Under the pieces are notes generated by a model. It saw only the letters and a list, made by a program, of their open reading frames with translations. It was not told the DNA's origin and searched no databases. From Variovorax sp. (GTDB lineage Bacteria; Pseudomonadota; Gammaproteobacteria; Burkholderiales; Burkholderiaceae_C), in assembly GCA_028292835.1 (NCBI GenBank), contig JAQGLP010000482.1:1-5216 (forward strand): a stretch of 5,216 bases of DNA, in the 5' to 3' direction. The position numbers and the translations under genes are program-made. Shown piece after piece: positions 1 through 5,216 of this stretch; position 1 is the stretch's first letter; each line of letters opens with the position of its first letter.

Positions 1-13
1 ATTTTCCAAACGC

Positions 14-1189
14 TTGTCTGATTCCATCCCCCGCCAGGAAGGCGCCGTCATCCTCGTCGGCGTCGACTTTGGCCTGCCCCATTTCGACAGCGAGCTGGAG
101 GAGCTGGGCCTGCTGGCCGAGACCGCCGGGCTCGACCCGGTGGCTCGCATTACCTGCAAGCGCAAGGCGCCCGATGCCGCCCTGTTCGTCGGCAGCGGCA
201 AGGCCGACGAGATCAAGGCGCTGGCCGAGCTGCACCGCGCGAGCGAGGTGCTGTTCGACCAGGCCCTGAGCCCGGCGCAGCAGCGCAACCTGGAGCGCCA
301 CCTGGGCGTTGCGGTATACGACCGTACCTTCCTGATCCTGGAAATCTTCGCGCAGCGCGCCCGTTCTCACGAGGGCAAGCTGCAGGTCGAGCTGGCCCGG
401 CTGCAGTACCTGAGCACGCGCTTGGTGCGGCGCTGGTCGCACCTGGAGCGCCAGCGTGGCGGCATCGGTACGCGCGGCGGCCCGGGCGAAGCGCAGATCG
501 AGCTCGACCGCCGCATGATCGGAGAATCGGTCAAGCGCACGCGCGAGCGGCTCGCCAAGGTGGTGCGCCAGCGCGGAACCCAGCGCAGGCAGCGCGAACG
601 CCGAGACACCTTCAACATCTCGCTGGTCGGCTATACCAACGCCGGCAAGTCCTCGCTCTTCAATACGCTGGTCAAGGCCCGTGCCTACGCGGCCGACCAG
701 CTCTTCGCCACGCTCGACACCACCACGCGCCAGCTGTACCTGGGCGATGCACGACGGCAGGTTTCGCTGTCGGACACGGTGGGCTTTATCCGCGAGTTGC
801 CGCACGGGCTGGTCGAGGCGTTCAAGGCGACGTTGCAGGAAGCGGTCGATGCCGACCTGCTGCTGCACGTGGTCGATGTCTCCAACCCACACCATCCGGA
901 GCAGATGATCGAGGTGCAGCGCGTGCTGCGAGACATCGGGGCCGGCGACATCCCGCAATTGCTGGTGTTCAACAAGATCGACGTCCTCGACGCTGCCCGG
1001 TTTCCCGTGCAGTTGCACGATGAAATGGAGCTCGACGGCGTGACGCTGCCGCGCGTCTTCGTCAGCGCCCACAGTGGCCAGGGCATGCCGGCGCTGCGCG
1101 AGCGGCTTGCCGACCTGTCGGGGCAGGCGCCTCAGATCTCCATGGGGCCCGCTGCCGAATTGCCCGGTGGCGCGGGTGACATGAAGTGA
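14..1189 (+). CDS. hflX: GTPase HflX, ribosome-associated (possibly 5' incomplete)
   Basis: HflX is a TRAFAC-class GTPase of the Obg-HflX group that binds the 50S subunit and splits stalled ribosomes, notably after heat stress. The N-terminal HflX domain covers about residues 12-148. It is followed by the glycine motif GGIGTRGGPGE (149-159), a basic helical linker, and the G domain from about 200. All GTP-binding motifs are intact: P-loop GYTNAGKS (206-213), switch I region FATLDTTTR (231-239), DTVGF (254-258), NKID (320-323) and SAHSG (351-355). At 391 residues it is shorter than E. coli HflX (426) because the protein ends soon after the G domain, with no C-terminal domain; this appears normal for betaproteobacterial forms. 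The TTG start at 14 is uncertain: no clear Shine-Dalgarno lies before it, and the frame stays open to the window edge, so the true start may lie upstream. Family identity is near certain. Confidence 0.96.
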   Translation: MSDSIPRQEGAVILVGVDFGLPHFDSELEELGLLAETAGLDPVARITCKRKAPDAALFVGSGKADEIKALAELHRASEVLFDQALSPAQQRNLERHLGVAVYDRTFLILEIFAQRARSHEGKLQVELARLQYLSTRLVRRWSHLERQRGGIGTRGGPGEAQIELDRRMIGESVKRTRERLAKVVRQRGTQRRQRERRDTFNISLVGYTNAGKSSLFNTLVKARAYAADQLFATLDTTTRQLYLGDARRQVSLSDTVGFIRELPHGLVEAFKATLQEAVDADLLLHVVDVSNPHHPEQMIEVQRVLRDIGAGDIPQLLVFNKIDVLDAARFPVQLHDEMELDGVTLPRVFVSAHSGQGMPALRERLADLSGQAPQISMGPAAELPGGAGDMK

Positions 1190-1190
1190 T

Positions 1191-1206
1191 TGGCACAATT
1201 GCGCCA
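1191..1206. repeat. 16-base near-perfect palindrome between hflX and hflK
   Basis: The sequence reads TGGCACAATTGCGCCA. It equals its own reverse complement except for one mismatched pair (A at 1195 against C at 1202), with a CAATTG core and TGGC/GCCA outer arms. It starts two bases after the hflX stop and ends 20 bases before the hflK start. It could be a protein-binding site for a dimeric regulator or chance. With no loop and no T-tract it does not look like a terminator. No convincing -35/-10 pair flanks it. Confidence 0.35.
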
Positions 1207-1226
1207 TAGAAAAGAAAACCAAGCGA

Positions 1227-2636
1227 ATGAATGTGATGTTTGAAGCCCCGAAACGGGCTCGGCTGCGCAGCCGGTTACGGGGGATGTTCAATCTCAACGA
1301 CGGCCGCTGGGGGCGCGGCGAAGGTGCTTCGCCATCGGAAGGCGACCGGGCCCAGGCTCCGCGTCCGGATGCCGATCCGCCGCTGCCGCCCTCGTCGAAC
1401 AACAACCACCAGAATCGCCCCCGGGGTCAGGGTCCGAACCCGGGACCACCCGATCTTGAGGAACTCTGGCGAGATTTCAACCGCAAGTTGTCCGGCCTGT
1501 TCGGCGGCAACAAGAATGGCGGCCGCAATGACCGTCCCGGTGACGGCAACAACAATGGCGATGGCCCGGGGGGCTTTCGCCCCGACCTGAAGAATGCCGG
1601 CTTCGGCCTGGGCCTGGTCGCCGCGGTCGCCGTGCTGATCTGGCTGGGCACCGGGTTTTTCATCGTGCAGGAAGGTCAGCAGGCGGTCATCACCCAGTTC
1701 GGACGCTACAAGACGACGGTGGGCGCCGGCTTCAACTGGCGGTTGCCGTACCCGATCCAGCGCCACGAACTGGTCGTCGTGACCCAGATCCGCTCGACCG
1801 ACGTGGGCCGCGACAGCATCGTTCGCTCCACCGGCCTGCGCGAGTCGGCCATGCTGACCGAGGACGAGAACATCGTCGAGATCAAGTTTGCGGTGCAATA
1901 CCGCCTGAGCGACGCGCGCGCGTATCTCTACGAGAGCAAGAATCCCGCGGAGACGGTGGTGCAGGTGGCCGAAACCGCCGTGCGCGAGGTGGTCGGCAAG
2001 ATGAAGATGGACGCCGCGCTGGCGGAGGAGCGCGACCAGATCGCTCCACGCGTGCGCGTGCTCATGCAGACCATCCTCGACCGCTACAAGGTGGGCGTCG
2101 AGATTGTCGGCATCAACCTGCAGCAGGGAGGCGTTCGCCCGCCCGAGCAGGTGCAGGCCGCGTTCGACGATGTGCTCAAGGCCGGCCAGGAGCGCGAGCG
2201 CGTCAAGAACGAGGCGCAGGCGTACGCCAACGACGTCATTCCGCGTGCCGTCGGCACCGCCTCGCGCCTGAAGGAAGAGGCCGAGGCCTACAAGGCGCGC
2301 ATCGTGGCGCAGGCGCAGGGCGACGCGCAGCGCTTCAACCAGGTGCTCGCCGAGTACCAGAAGGCGCCGCAGGTGACGCGCGACCGCATGTACATCGACG
2401 CCATGCAGCAGCTCTACGCCAATACCACCAAAGTGCTGGTGGATTCGCGCCAGGGCTCCAACCTGCTCTACCTGCCGCTCGACAAGATCATGCAGATGAC
2501 GGCACAGGGCGGCGCCACCGATTCCACCAATTCGGGAGCCTCCACGCTCCAGACGCCGCCGCCAGCACCGAGCGCCCCCGCCAGCACCGACACCCGCGCG
2601 CGCGAAGGCCGCTCGCGCGATCGCGACGTGCGCTGA
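1227..2636 (+). CDS. hflK: FtsH protease modulator subunit HflK (SPFH/prohibitin family)
   Basis: HflK forms, with HflC, a large membrane-anchored complex in the inner membrane that encloses and modulates the AAA+ protease FtsH. Residues 1-122 are a charged, Pro/Asn/Gly-rich and probably disordered cytoplasmic tail containing the conserved PPDLEELWRDF (74-84). One transmembrane helix follows at about 125-147. The SPFH domain runs from EGQQAVITQFG (149-159) through about 320, and a coiled-coil stretch rich in Glu, Ala and Lys covers about 320-375. The conserved NLLYLPLD lies at 412-419, then a Pro/Ser/Thr-rich tail. It is 469 residues against 419 in E. coli, the excess being mostly in the N-terminal tail. 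The ATG at 1227 has only a weak purine-rich leader (AGAAAAGAAAA). Met20 (1284) is an alternative just before FNLNDGRWGRG, but related HflKs carry residues ahead of that motif, so 1227 is preferred. Confidence 0.97.
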   Translation: MNVMFEAPKRARLRSRLRGMFNLNDGRWGRGEGASPSEGDRAQAPRPDADPPLPPSSNNNHQNRPRGQGPNPGPPDLEELWRDFNRKLSGLFGGNKNGGRNDRPGDGNNNGDGPGGFRPDLKNAGFGLGLVAAVAVLIWLGTGFFIVQEGQQAVITQFGRYKTTVGAGFNWRLPYPIQRHELVVVTQIRSTDVGRDSIVRSTGLRESAMLTEDENIVEIKFAVQYRLSDARAYLYESKNPAETVVQVAETAVREVVGKMKMDAALAEERDQIAPRVRVLMQTILDRYKVGVEIVGINLQQGGVRPPEQVQAAFDDVLKAGQERERVKNEAQAYANDVIPRAVGTASRLKEEAEAYKARIVAQAQGDAQRFNQVLAEYQKAPQVTRDRMYIDAMQQLYANTTKVLVDSRQGSNLLYLPLDKIMQMTAQGGATDSTNSGASTLQTPPPAPSAPASTDTRAREGRSRDRDVR

Positions 2637-2640
2637 GGAA
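2635..2640 (+). promoter_or_regulatory. Ribosome binding site of hflC, overlapping the hflK stop codon
   Basis: GAGGAA sits 9 bases before the hflC ATG (2650), and its first two bases belong to the hflK TGA (2634-2636). This is the clearest Shine-Dalgarno in the window. It fixes the hflC start and suggests translational coupling, which would suit subunits that assemble in equal numbers. Confidence 0.75.
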
Positions 2641-2649
2641 ACGCAAGAC

Positions 2650-3555
2650 ATGAACAGCAGAATCGGATTCATCGCCTCGTCGGTGCTGGTGGCGCTCGCG
2701 CTGCTGAGCTCGACCCTCTTCGTGGTCGACCAGCGCCAGTTCGGGATCGTCTACGCCCTGGGCCAGATCAAGGATGTCATCACCCAGCCGGGGCTCAACT
2801 TCAAGCTCCCACCGCCTTTCCAGAACGTCTCGTACCTCGACAAGCGGCTGCTGACGCTCGCCAGCCTCGACCCCGAGCCCATGCTCACGGCGGAGAAACA
2901 GCGCGTGGTGATCGACTGGTATGTGCGCTGGCGCATCACCAACCCGTCGGAGTACATCCGCAACGTCGGGCTCGACGAGAACGCCGGTGCCACCCAGCTC
3001 AACCGCGTGGTGCGCAACGCGTTCCAGGAAAACATCAACAAGCGCACGGTGCGCGACCTGATCTCGGTACGGCGCGAGGCATTGATGGCCGATGTCCAGC
3101 GCGAGGTGCTGGGCGTCGTGAAGGGCGCCAAGCCGTGGGGCGTCGACGTGGTGGACGTGCGCATCACGCGCGTCGACTATGTGGAGGCGATCACCGAATC
3201 GGTCTACCGGCGCATGGAGGCCGAACGCAAGCGCGTGGCCAACGAGCTGCGCTCCACCGGCCTGGCCGAGGGCGAGAAGATCCGCGCCGATGCCGACCGC
3301 CAGCGCGACGTGACCGTGGCCAACGCCTATCGCGACGCCCAGAAGGTCAAGGGCGACGGCGACGCGCAGGCCTCGGCCGTCTACGCCCAGGCCTTCGGGC
3401 GCGACCCGCAGTTCGCGCAGTTCTACCGCAGCCTTGACGCCTACCGGCAGAGCTTCAACAAGAAGAGCGACGTGCTGGTGGTGGACCCGTCGTCGTCCGA
3501 ATTCTTCCGTGCCCTCAACGGCTCGGGCAGCGGAACAGCCCCGGCGCGGCGTTGA
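2650..3555 (+). CDS. hflC: FtsH protease modulator subunit HflC (SPFH/prohibitin family)
   Basis: HflC is the partner of HflK in the membrane cage around FtsH. An N-terminal transmembrane helix (about 5-26) has almost no cytoplasmic tail, as expected for HflC. The SPFH domain follows, with VVDQRQFGIVYALG (25-38), PGLNFKLP (47-54), YVRWRITNP (91-99) and VDVVDVRITRV (165-175). A charged helical stretch (about 185-245) includes RMEAERKRVANELRS (188-202). The C-terminal block DVLVVDPSSSEFFRAL (274-289) matches the DVMVMSPDSDFFRYM region of E. coli HflC. It is 301 residues against 334 in E. coli; the difference is an Ala/Glu-rich insert that E. coli carries within the SPFH domain and that is absent here, near residues 155-162. 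The gene starts 13 bases after hflK with a good ribosome binding site, so the two are certainly cotranscribed. Family identity is near certain. Confidence 0.97.
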   Translation: MNSRIGFIASSVLVALALLSSTLFVVDQRQFGIVYALGQIKDVITQPGLNFKLPPPFQNVSYLDKRLLTLASLDPEPMLTAEKQRVVIDWYVRWRITNPSEYIRNVGLDENAGATQLNRVVRNAFQENINKRTVRDLISVRREALMADVQREVLGVVKGAKPWGVDVVDVRITRVDYVEAITESVYRRMEAERKRVANELRSTGLAEGEKIRADADRQRDVTVANAYRDAQKVKGDGDAQASAVYAQAFGRDPQFAQFYRSLDAYRQSFNKKSDVLVVDPSSSEFFRALNGSGSGTAPARR

Positions 3556-3560
3556 GCGCA

Positions 3561-3570
3561 GCGGCGCCGC
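3561..3570. repeat. Self-complementary GC palindrome in the hflC-DUF2065 gap
   Basis: GCGGCGCCGC is a perfect 10-base palindrome. Its right half (CGCCGC, 3565-3570) can also pair with GCGGCG at 3546-3551 across the hflC stop, giving a 6-bp stem with a 13-base loop. No T-run follows, so a standard intrinsic terminator is not supported. It may be an mRNA structure that tunes expression of the next gene or a by-product of GC-rich sequence. Confidence 0.25.
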
Positions 3571-3603
3571 ACGTTGTCGGACCGGCACAAGCCAGATGAA
3601 TAA

Positions 3604-3792
3604 ATGAGCGCCAACGCGTTGTGGAGCGCCCTGGCGCTGGTGCTGGTGATCGAGGGGCTGCTGCCCTTCGCATCGCCGGGCCGCTGGCGCAGCGCCTTCT
3701 CGCAGTTGCTGCAGTTGCGCGACGGGCAGCTGCGCTTCTTCGGGCTGTGCAGCATCCTGCTGGGCTTGTTGCTGCTCTGGCTGTTGGGCTGA
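3604..3792 (+). CDS. yjeT: DUF2065 family small inner-membrane protein (YjeT-like)
   Basis: This is a 62-residue protein of unknown function with two predicted transmembrane helices (about 5-22 and 44-61). They are joined by a short polar loop containing Pro25, Trp28 and several Arg residues. LALVLVIEGLLPF (10-22) and LRFFG (43-47) match the E. coli YjeT pattern of LVLEGL followed by P, P-x-x-W and LRRFG, as recalled. Position supports this: E. coli yjeT also lies directly after hflC and before purA. The gene begins 48 bases after hflC and is probably in the same transcript. No strong Shine-Dalgarno is visible. A three-codon frame (ATGAATAAATGA, 3596-3607) ends across the ATG and could allow reinitiation. 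A role with the HflKC-FtsH complex is inference from neighbourhood only. Confidence 0.88.
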   Translation: MSANALWSALALVLVIEGLLPFASPGRWRSAFSQLLQLRDGQLRFFGLCSILLGLLLLWLLG

Positions 3793-3823
3793 ACGCCGGA
3801 ACATATCGCAAGAAACAGCTCTA

Positions 3824-3851
3824 AGCGCTGCGCCCATAGGCGTCGTGCGCT
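3824..3851 (+). repeat. Imperfect hairpin in the DUF2065-hisZ intergenic region
   Basis: AGCGC (3824-3828) pairs with GCGCT (3847-3851), and inside it CGCC (3831-3834) pairs with GGCG (3839-3842) around a CATA loop, leaving a 2/4-base internal loop. It begins about 30 bases after the DUF2065 stop. No T-run follows. Its right arm is shared with the next inverted repeat, so both cannot form at once. Confidence 0.4.
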
Positions 3852-3867
3852 ATGACTTCGATAGCGC
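3847..3867 (+). repeat. Perfect 7-bp inverted repeat, alternative to the preceding hairpin
   Basis: GCGCTAT (3847-3853) and ATAGCGC (3861-3867) are exact reverse complements separated by the 7-base loop GACTTCG. The left arm uses the same GCGCT that closes the hairpin at 3824-3851. If transcribed, the RNA could switch between the two folds. As DNA it could also be an operator. Confidence 0.45.
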
Positions 3868-3891
3868 CCGCAAGGGCTCCTGCGCGTTGCG

Positions 3892-3921
3892 CCGGTATCT
3901 CGCCCGAGTGCGAGAGGCCGG
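3892..3921 (+). repeat. Strong 12-position hairpin upstream of hisZ
   Basis: CCGG (3892-3895) pairs with CCGG (3918-3921), and TCTCGC (3898-3903) pairs exactly with GCGAGA (3910-3915) around the loop CCGAGT. The two stems are joined by one U-G wobble and one A-G mismatch. This is the strongest fold seen outside genes in the window. It is followed by GGGCGG rather than a T-run, so it is not a canonical intrinsic terminator. It might stabilise the 3' end of the hfl transcript, assist Rho-dependent termination, or pause polymerase. Confidence 0.45.
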
Positions 3922-3954
3922 GGCGGCGTACACGGACGTGCTCCTGTCGCCCGG

Positions 3955-3974
3955 TAGAATCCCTGTTTTAACAG
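3955..3974 (+). promoter_or_regulatory. Possible hisZ promoter -10 with adjacent small palindrome
   Basis: TAGAAT (3955-3960) differs from the TATAAT consensus at one base. It would place transcription start near 3967, about 20 bases before the hisZ ATG. No good -35 hexamer is seen 16-18 bases upstream, so sigma-70 use would need an activator or be weak. Directly after it, CTGTT (3963-3967) and AACAG (3970-3974) form a perfect inverted repeat around TT. It overlaps the expected start point and could be an operator. The CTG-N6-CAG spacing does not match a LexA box (CTG-N10-CAG). Confidence 0.4.
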
Positions 3975-3986
3975 CCCCCGATCCTC

Positions 3987-5147
3987 ATGTCCGCCTGGGT
4001 CCTCCCGGATCACATTGCCGATGTACTGCCTTCCGAGGCACGCCACATCGAAGAACTTCGACGCCGACTGCTCGACACCACCCGCGGCTATGGCTACGAG
4101 CTGGTGATGCCGCCGTTGCTGGAGCACCTGGAATCGCTGCTCTCGGGCACGGGCGAGGCGCTCGACCTGCTGACCTTCAAGCTGGTCGACCAGCTCTCCG
4201 GGCGCACCATGGGACTGCGCGCCGACACCACGCCGCAGGTGGCGCGCATCGACGCGCACCTGCTCAACCGCCGGGGCGTGGCGCGCCTGTGCTACTGCGG
4301 TCCCGTGCTGCACACCCGCCCCGACCGTCCGCGCGCCACGCGCGAGCCGCTGCAGTTCGGCGCCGAGATCTATGGCCACGCCGGTCTGGAAGCCGACACC
4401 GAGGTGCTGCTGCTGGCGCTCGACTGTCTGCGTGCCGCCGGCCCCATGGGCCGGCTGGTGGTCGATATGGCGGATGCGCGCATCGTGCGCTCGCTATTCG
4501 AAGGGGTCGTGCTCGACGTCCCGGCGCTTGCGCGCGCGCACGCGGCGCTCGCCGCCAAGGACGCGAGCGAGTTGCGCGCGCTGACACGCGATTTCCCGCG
4601 CGTGGCGCGCGAAGGACTGCTGGCGCTGGTGGGCCTCTACGGCGAGGCTCCCGTGCTCGACGAGGCGGCCCGGGCGCTGCCCGACACACTGGCGGTGCGC
4701 CAGGCGCTGTCGGACCTGCGCCAGCTGGCATCGCAGCTGAGTGCCGCGACGGGGGTGCAGGCCAGCTTCGACCTGTCGGACCTGCGCGGCTATGCCTATT
4801 ACAGCGGCGTGCGCTTTGGCGTCTTCGCCGAAGGCGCGAGCGATGCGCTGGTGCGCGGCGGACGCTACGACGAGGTCGGCGCCGTGTTCGGGCGCAACCG
4901 CCCGGCGGCGGGCTTCAGCCTCGACGTGCGCGAGCTGGTCGGCGTGCTGGCGCCGCAACCGCTGCGCGCGGCCATCCGTGCACCCTGGAACCACACGCCG
5001 GCCCTGCAGGACGCCATTGCCAAGCTGCGCCGCCACGGCGAAACCGTGGTGTGCGTGCTGCCGGGCCACGACAGCGAAATCGACGAATTCCACTGCGACC
5101 GCGCGCTCGTCGAGCACGCCGGCGAGTGGCACGTGCAAGCCATCTGA
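3987..5147 (+). CDS. hisZ: ATP phosphoribosyltransferase regulatory subunit HisZ
   Basis: HisZ is a catalytically inactive paralogue of histidyl-tRNA synthetase. It assembles with the short form of HisG to make active, histidine-feedback-controlled ATP phosphoribosyltransferase, the first step of histidine synthesis, in the cytoplasm. The class II synthetase-like core is visible: PLLEHLESLLSGTGEALD (43-60), LRADTTPQVARIDAHLLNR (77-95), the motif 2-like RATREPLQFGAEIYG (116-130), the HisRS-type histidine-site region LRGYAYYSGVRFGVF (266-280) and the motif 3-like GGRYDEVGAVFGRNRPAAGFSLDV (split here as 291-300 and 301-314). The 386-residue protein lacks the C-terminal anticodon-binding domain of HisRS, which separates it from HisS. 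The ATG at 3987 matches the conserved MSAWVLPDHIADVLPSEA start of related proteins, although no Shine-Dalgarno is visible before it. purA follows after 23 bases. Identity is near certain. Confidence 0.96.
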   Translation: MSAWVLPDHIADVLPSEARHIEELRRRLLDTTRGYGYELVMPPLLEHLESLLSGTGEALDLLTFKLVDQLSGRTMGLRADTTPQVARIDAHLLNRRGVARLCYCGPVLHTRPDRPRATREPLQFGAEIYGHAGLEADTEVLLLALDCLRAAGPMGRLVVDMADARIVRSLFEGVVLDVPALARAHAALAAKDASELRALTRDFPRVAREGLLALVGLYGEAPVLDEAARALPDTLAVRQALSDLRQLASQLSAATGVQASFDLSDLRGYAYYSGVRFGVFAEGASDALVRGGRYDEVGAVFGRNRPAAGFSLDVRELVGVLAPQPLRAAIRAPWNHTPALQDAIAKLRRHGETVVCVLPGHDSEIDEFHCDRALVEHAGEWHVQAI

Positions 5148-5170
5148 ATTTTTGGAAAAAGCGGAACATC

Positions 5171-5216
5171 ATGAGCGCAACCACAGGCAGGAACGTGGTC
5201 GTCGTCGGCACCCAGT
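5171..5216 (+). CDS. purA: Adenylosuccinate synthetase, N-terminus only (cut by window end)
   Basis: Only 15 codons are present: MSATTGRNVVVVGTQ. GRNVVVVGTQ is the start of PurA, which normally continues WGDEGKGK, the GTP-binding loop, beyond the window. PurA joins IMP and aspartate using GTP, the first committed step to AMP. The gene starts 23 bases after hisZ. GGAA at 5163-5166, only 4 bases from the ATG, is the nearest ribosome-binding-like sequence. The hflKC-yjeT-hisZ-purA order in related bacteria supports the call. Truncation is by the window edge, not a mutation. Confidence 0.88.
   Translation, partial: MSATTGRNVVVVGTQ

Noticed and set aside
1190..1206. Sigma-54 promoter suggested by TGGCAC followed by TTGC
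   Set aside because: Only two bases separate TGGCAC and TTGC, where about five are needed for correct -24/-12 spacing.
1275..2672. 465-codon open frame on the minus strand opposite hflK
   Set aside because: It lies entirely over hflK, which is a clear family member. The translation is a His/Leu/Val/Ala/Arg-rich string without recognisable domains, typical of the antisense of GC-rich coding sequence.
2488..3837. 449-codon open frame on the minus strand opposite hflC and the DUF2065 gene
   Set aside because: It covers hflC completely, overlaps the other antisense frame, and has repetitive His/Val/Asp/Gln composition with no motifs. It is explained by high GC at third codon positions.
3892..3921. 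Intrinsic terminator after the DUF2065 gene
   Set aside because: The stem is strong, but it is followed by GC-rich sequence with no run of T, so a canonical terminator is not supported.
3852..3971. 39-codon plus-strand frame in the DUF2065-hisZ gap, considered as a leader peptide
   Set aside because: It has no ribosome binding site and no His codons. Its Arg/Pro/Cys-rich composition looks like untranslated GC-rich sequence, and its start falls within an inverted repeat.
3963..3974. LexA (SOS) box suggested by CTG...CAG
   Set aside because: The spacing is CTG-N6-CAG rather than CTG-N10-CAG.
3441..4379. 312-codon minus-strand open frame spanning the intergenic region before hisZ
   Set aside because: It runs through hflC, DUF2065 and hisZ antisense with no domain signal. 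The long frame reflects the scarcity of stop codons at this GC content.
1..5216. A novel defence, mobile or otherwise undescribed multi-gene system
   Set aside because: Every substantial plus-strand frame belongs to a well-known conserved family in an expected order. There are no transposase, integrase, toxin, phage or CRISPR-like signals.

Overview
The window is a GC-rich stretch of bacterial chromosome with every gene on the + strand. The gene order (hflX, hflK, hflC, a DUF2065/yjeT-type gene, hisZ, purA) and the protein sequences point to a betaproteobacterium of the order Burkholderiales, most like Comamonadaceae. Pointers are the HflX motif variant GTRGGPGE, an HflK that starts with a stretch ending in FNLNDGRWGRG, and an insert-free HflC. 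The lineage call comes from recalled family sequences, not from a search. Codon third positions are mostly G or C, which explains the long open frames on the opposite strand that are not genes.

Layout: hflX (14-1189), a ribosome-associated GTPase, may start slightly upstream of the window. A 37-base gap with a near-perfect 16-base palindrome leads to hflK (1227-2636) and hflC (2650-3555). These encode the two SPFH-family membrane proteins that form the HflKC cage around the FtsH protease, and they are tightly coupled, with the hflC ribosome binding site overlapping the hflK stop. A 62-residue two-helix membrane protein of DUF2065 follows (3604-3792), in the same relative place as yjeT in E. 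coli. A 194-base intergenic region then carries three inverted repeats, two of which share bases and exclude one another, plus a TAGAAT -10-like hexamer and a small palindrome just before hisZ (3987-5147). HisZ is the HisRS-like regulatory subunit of ATP phosphoribosyltransferase, the first enzyme of histidine synthesis. purA (adenylosuccinate synthetase) begins at 5171 and runs off the window after 15 codons.

How they work together: hflX, hflK, hflC and the DUF2065 gene look like one transcription unit concerned with ribosome rescue and membrane protein quality control. In related genomes hfq usually lies just upstream. hisZ and purA are the metabolic tail (histidine and AMP synthesis) and may have their own promoter.

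I found no mobile element, CRISPR array, tRNA, rRNA or defence system. This is an ordinary, conserved housekeeping region. The points most worth a second look are the structured hflKC-to-hisZ intergenic region and the uncharacterised small membrane protein inside the hflKC operon.
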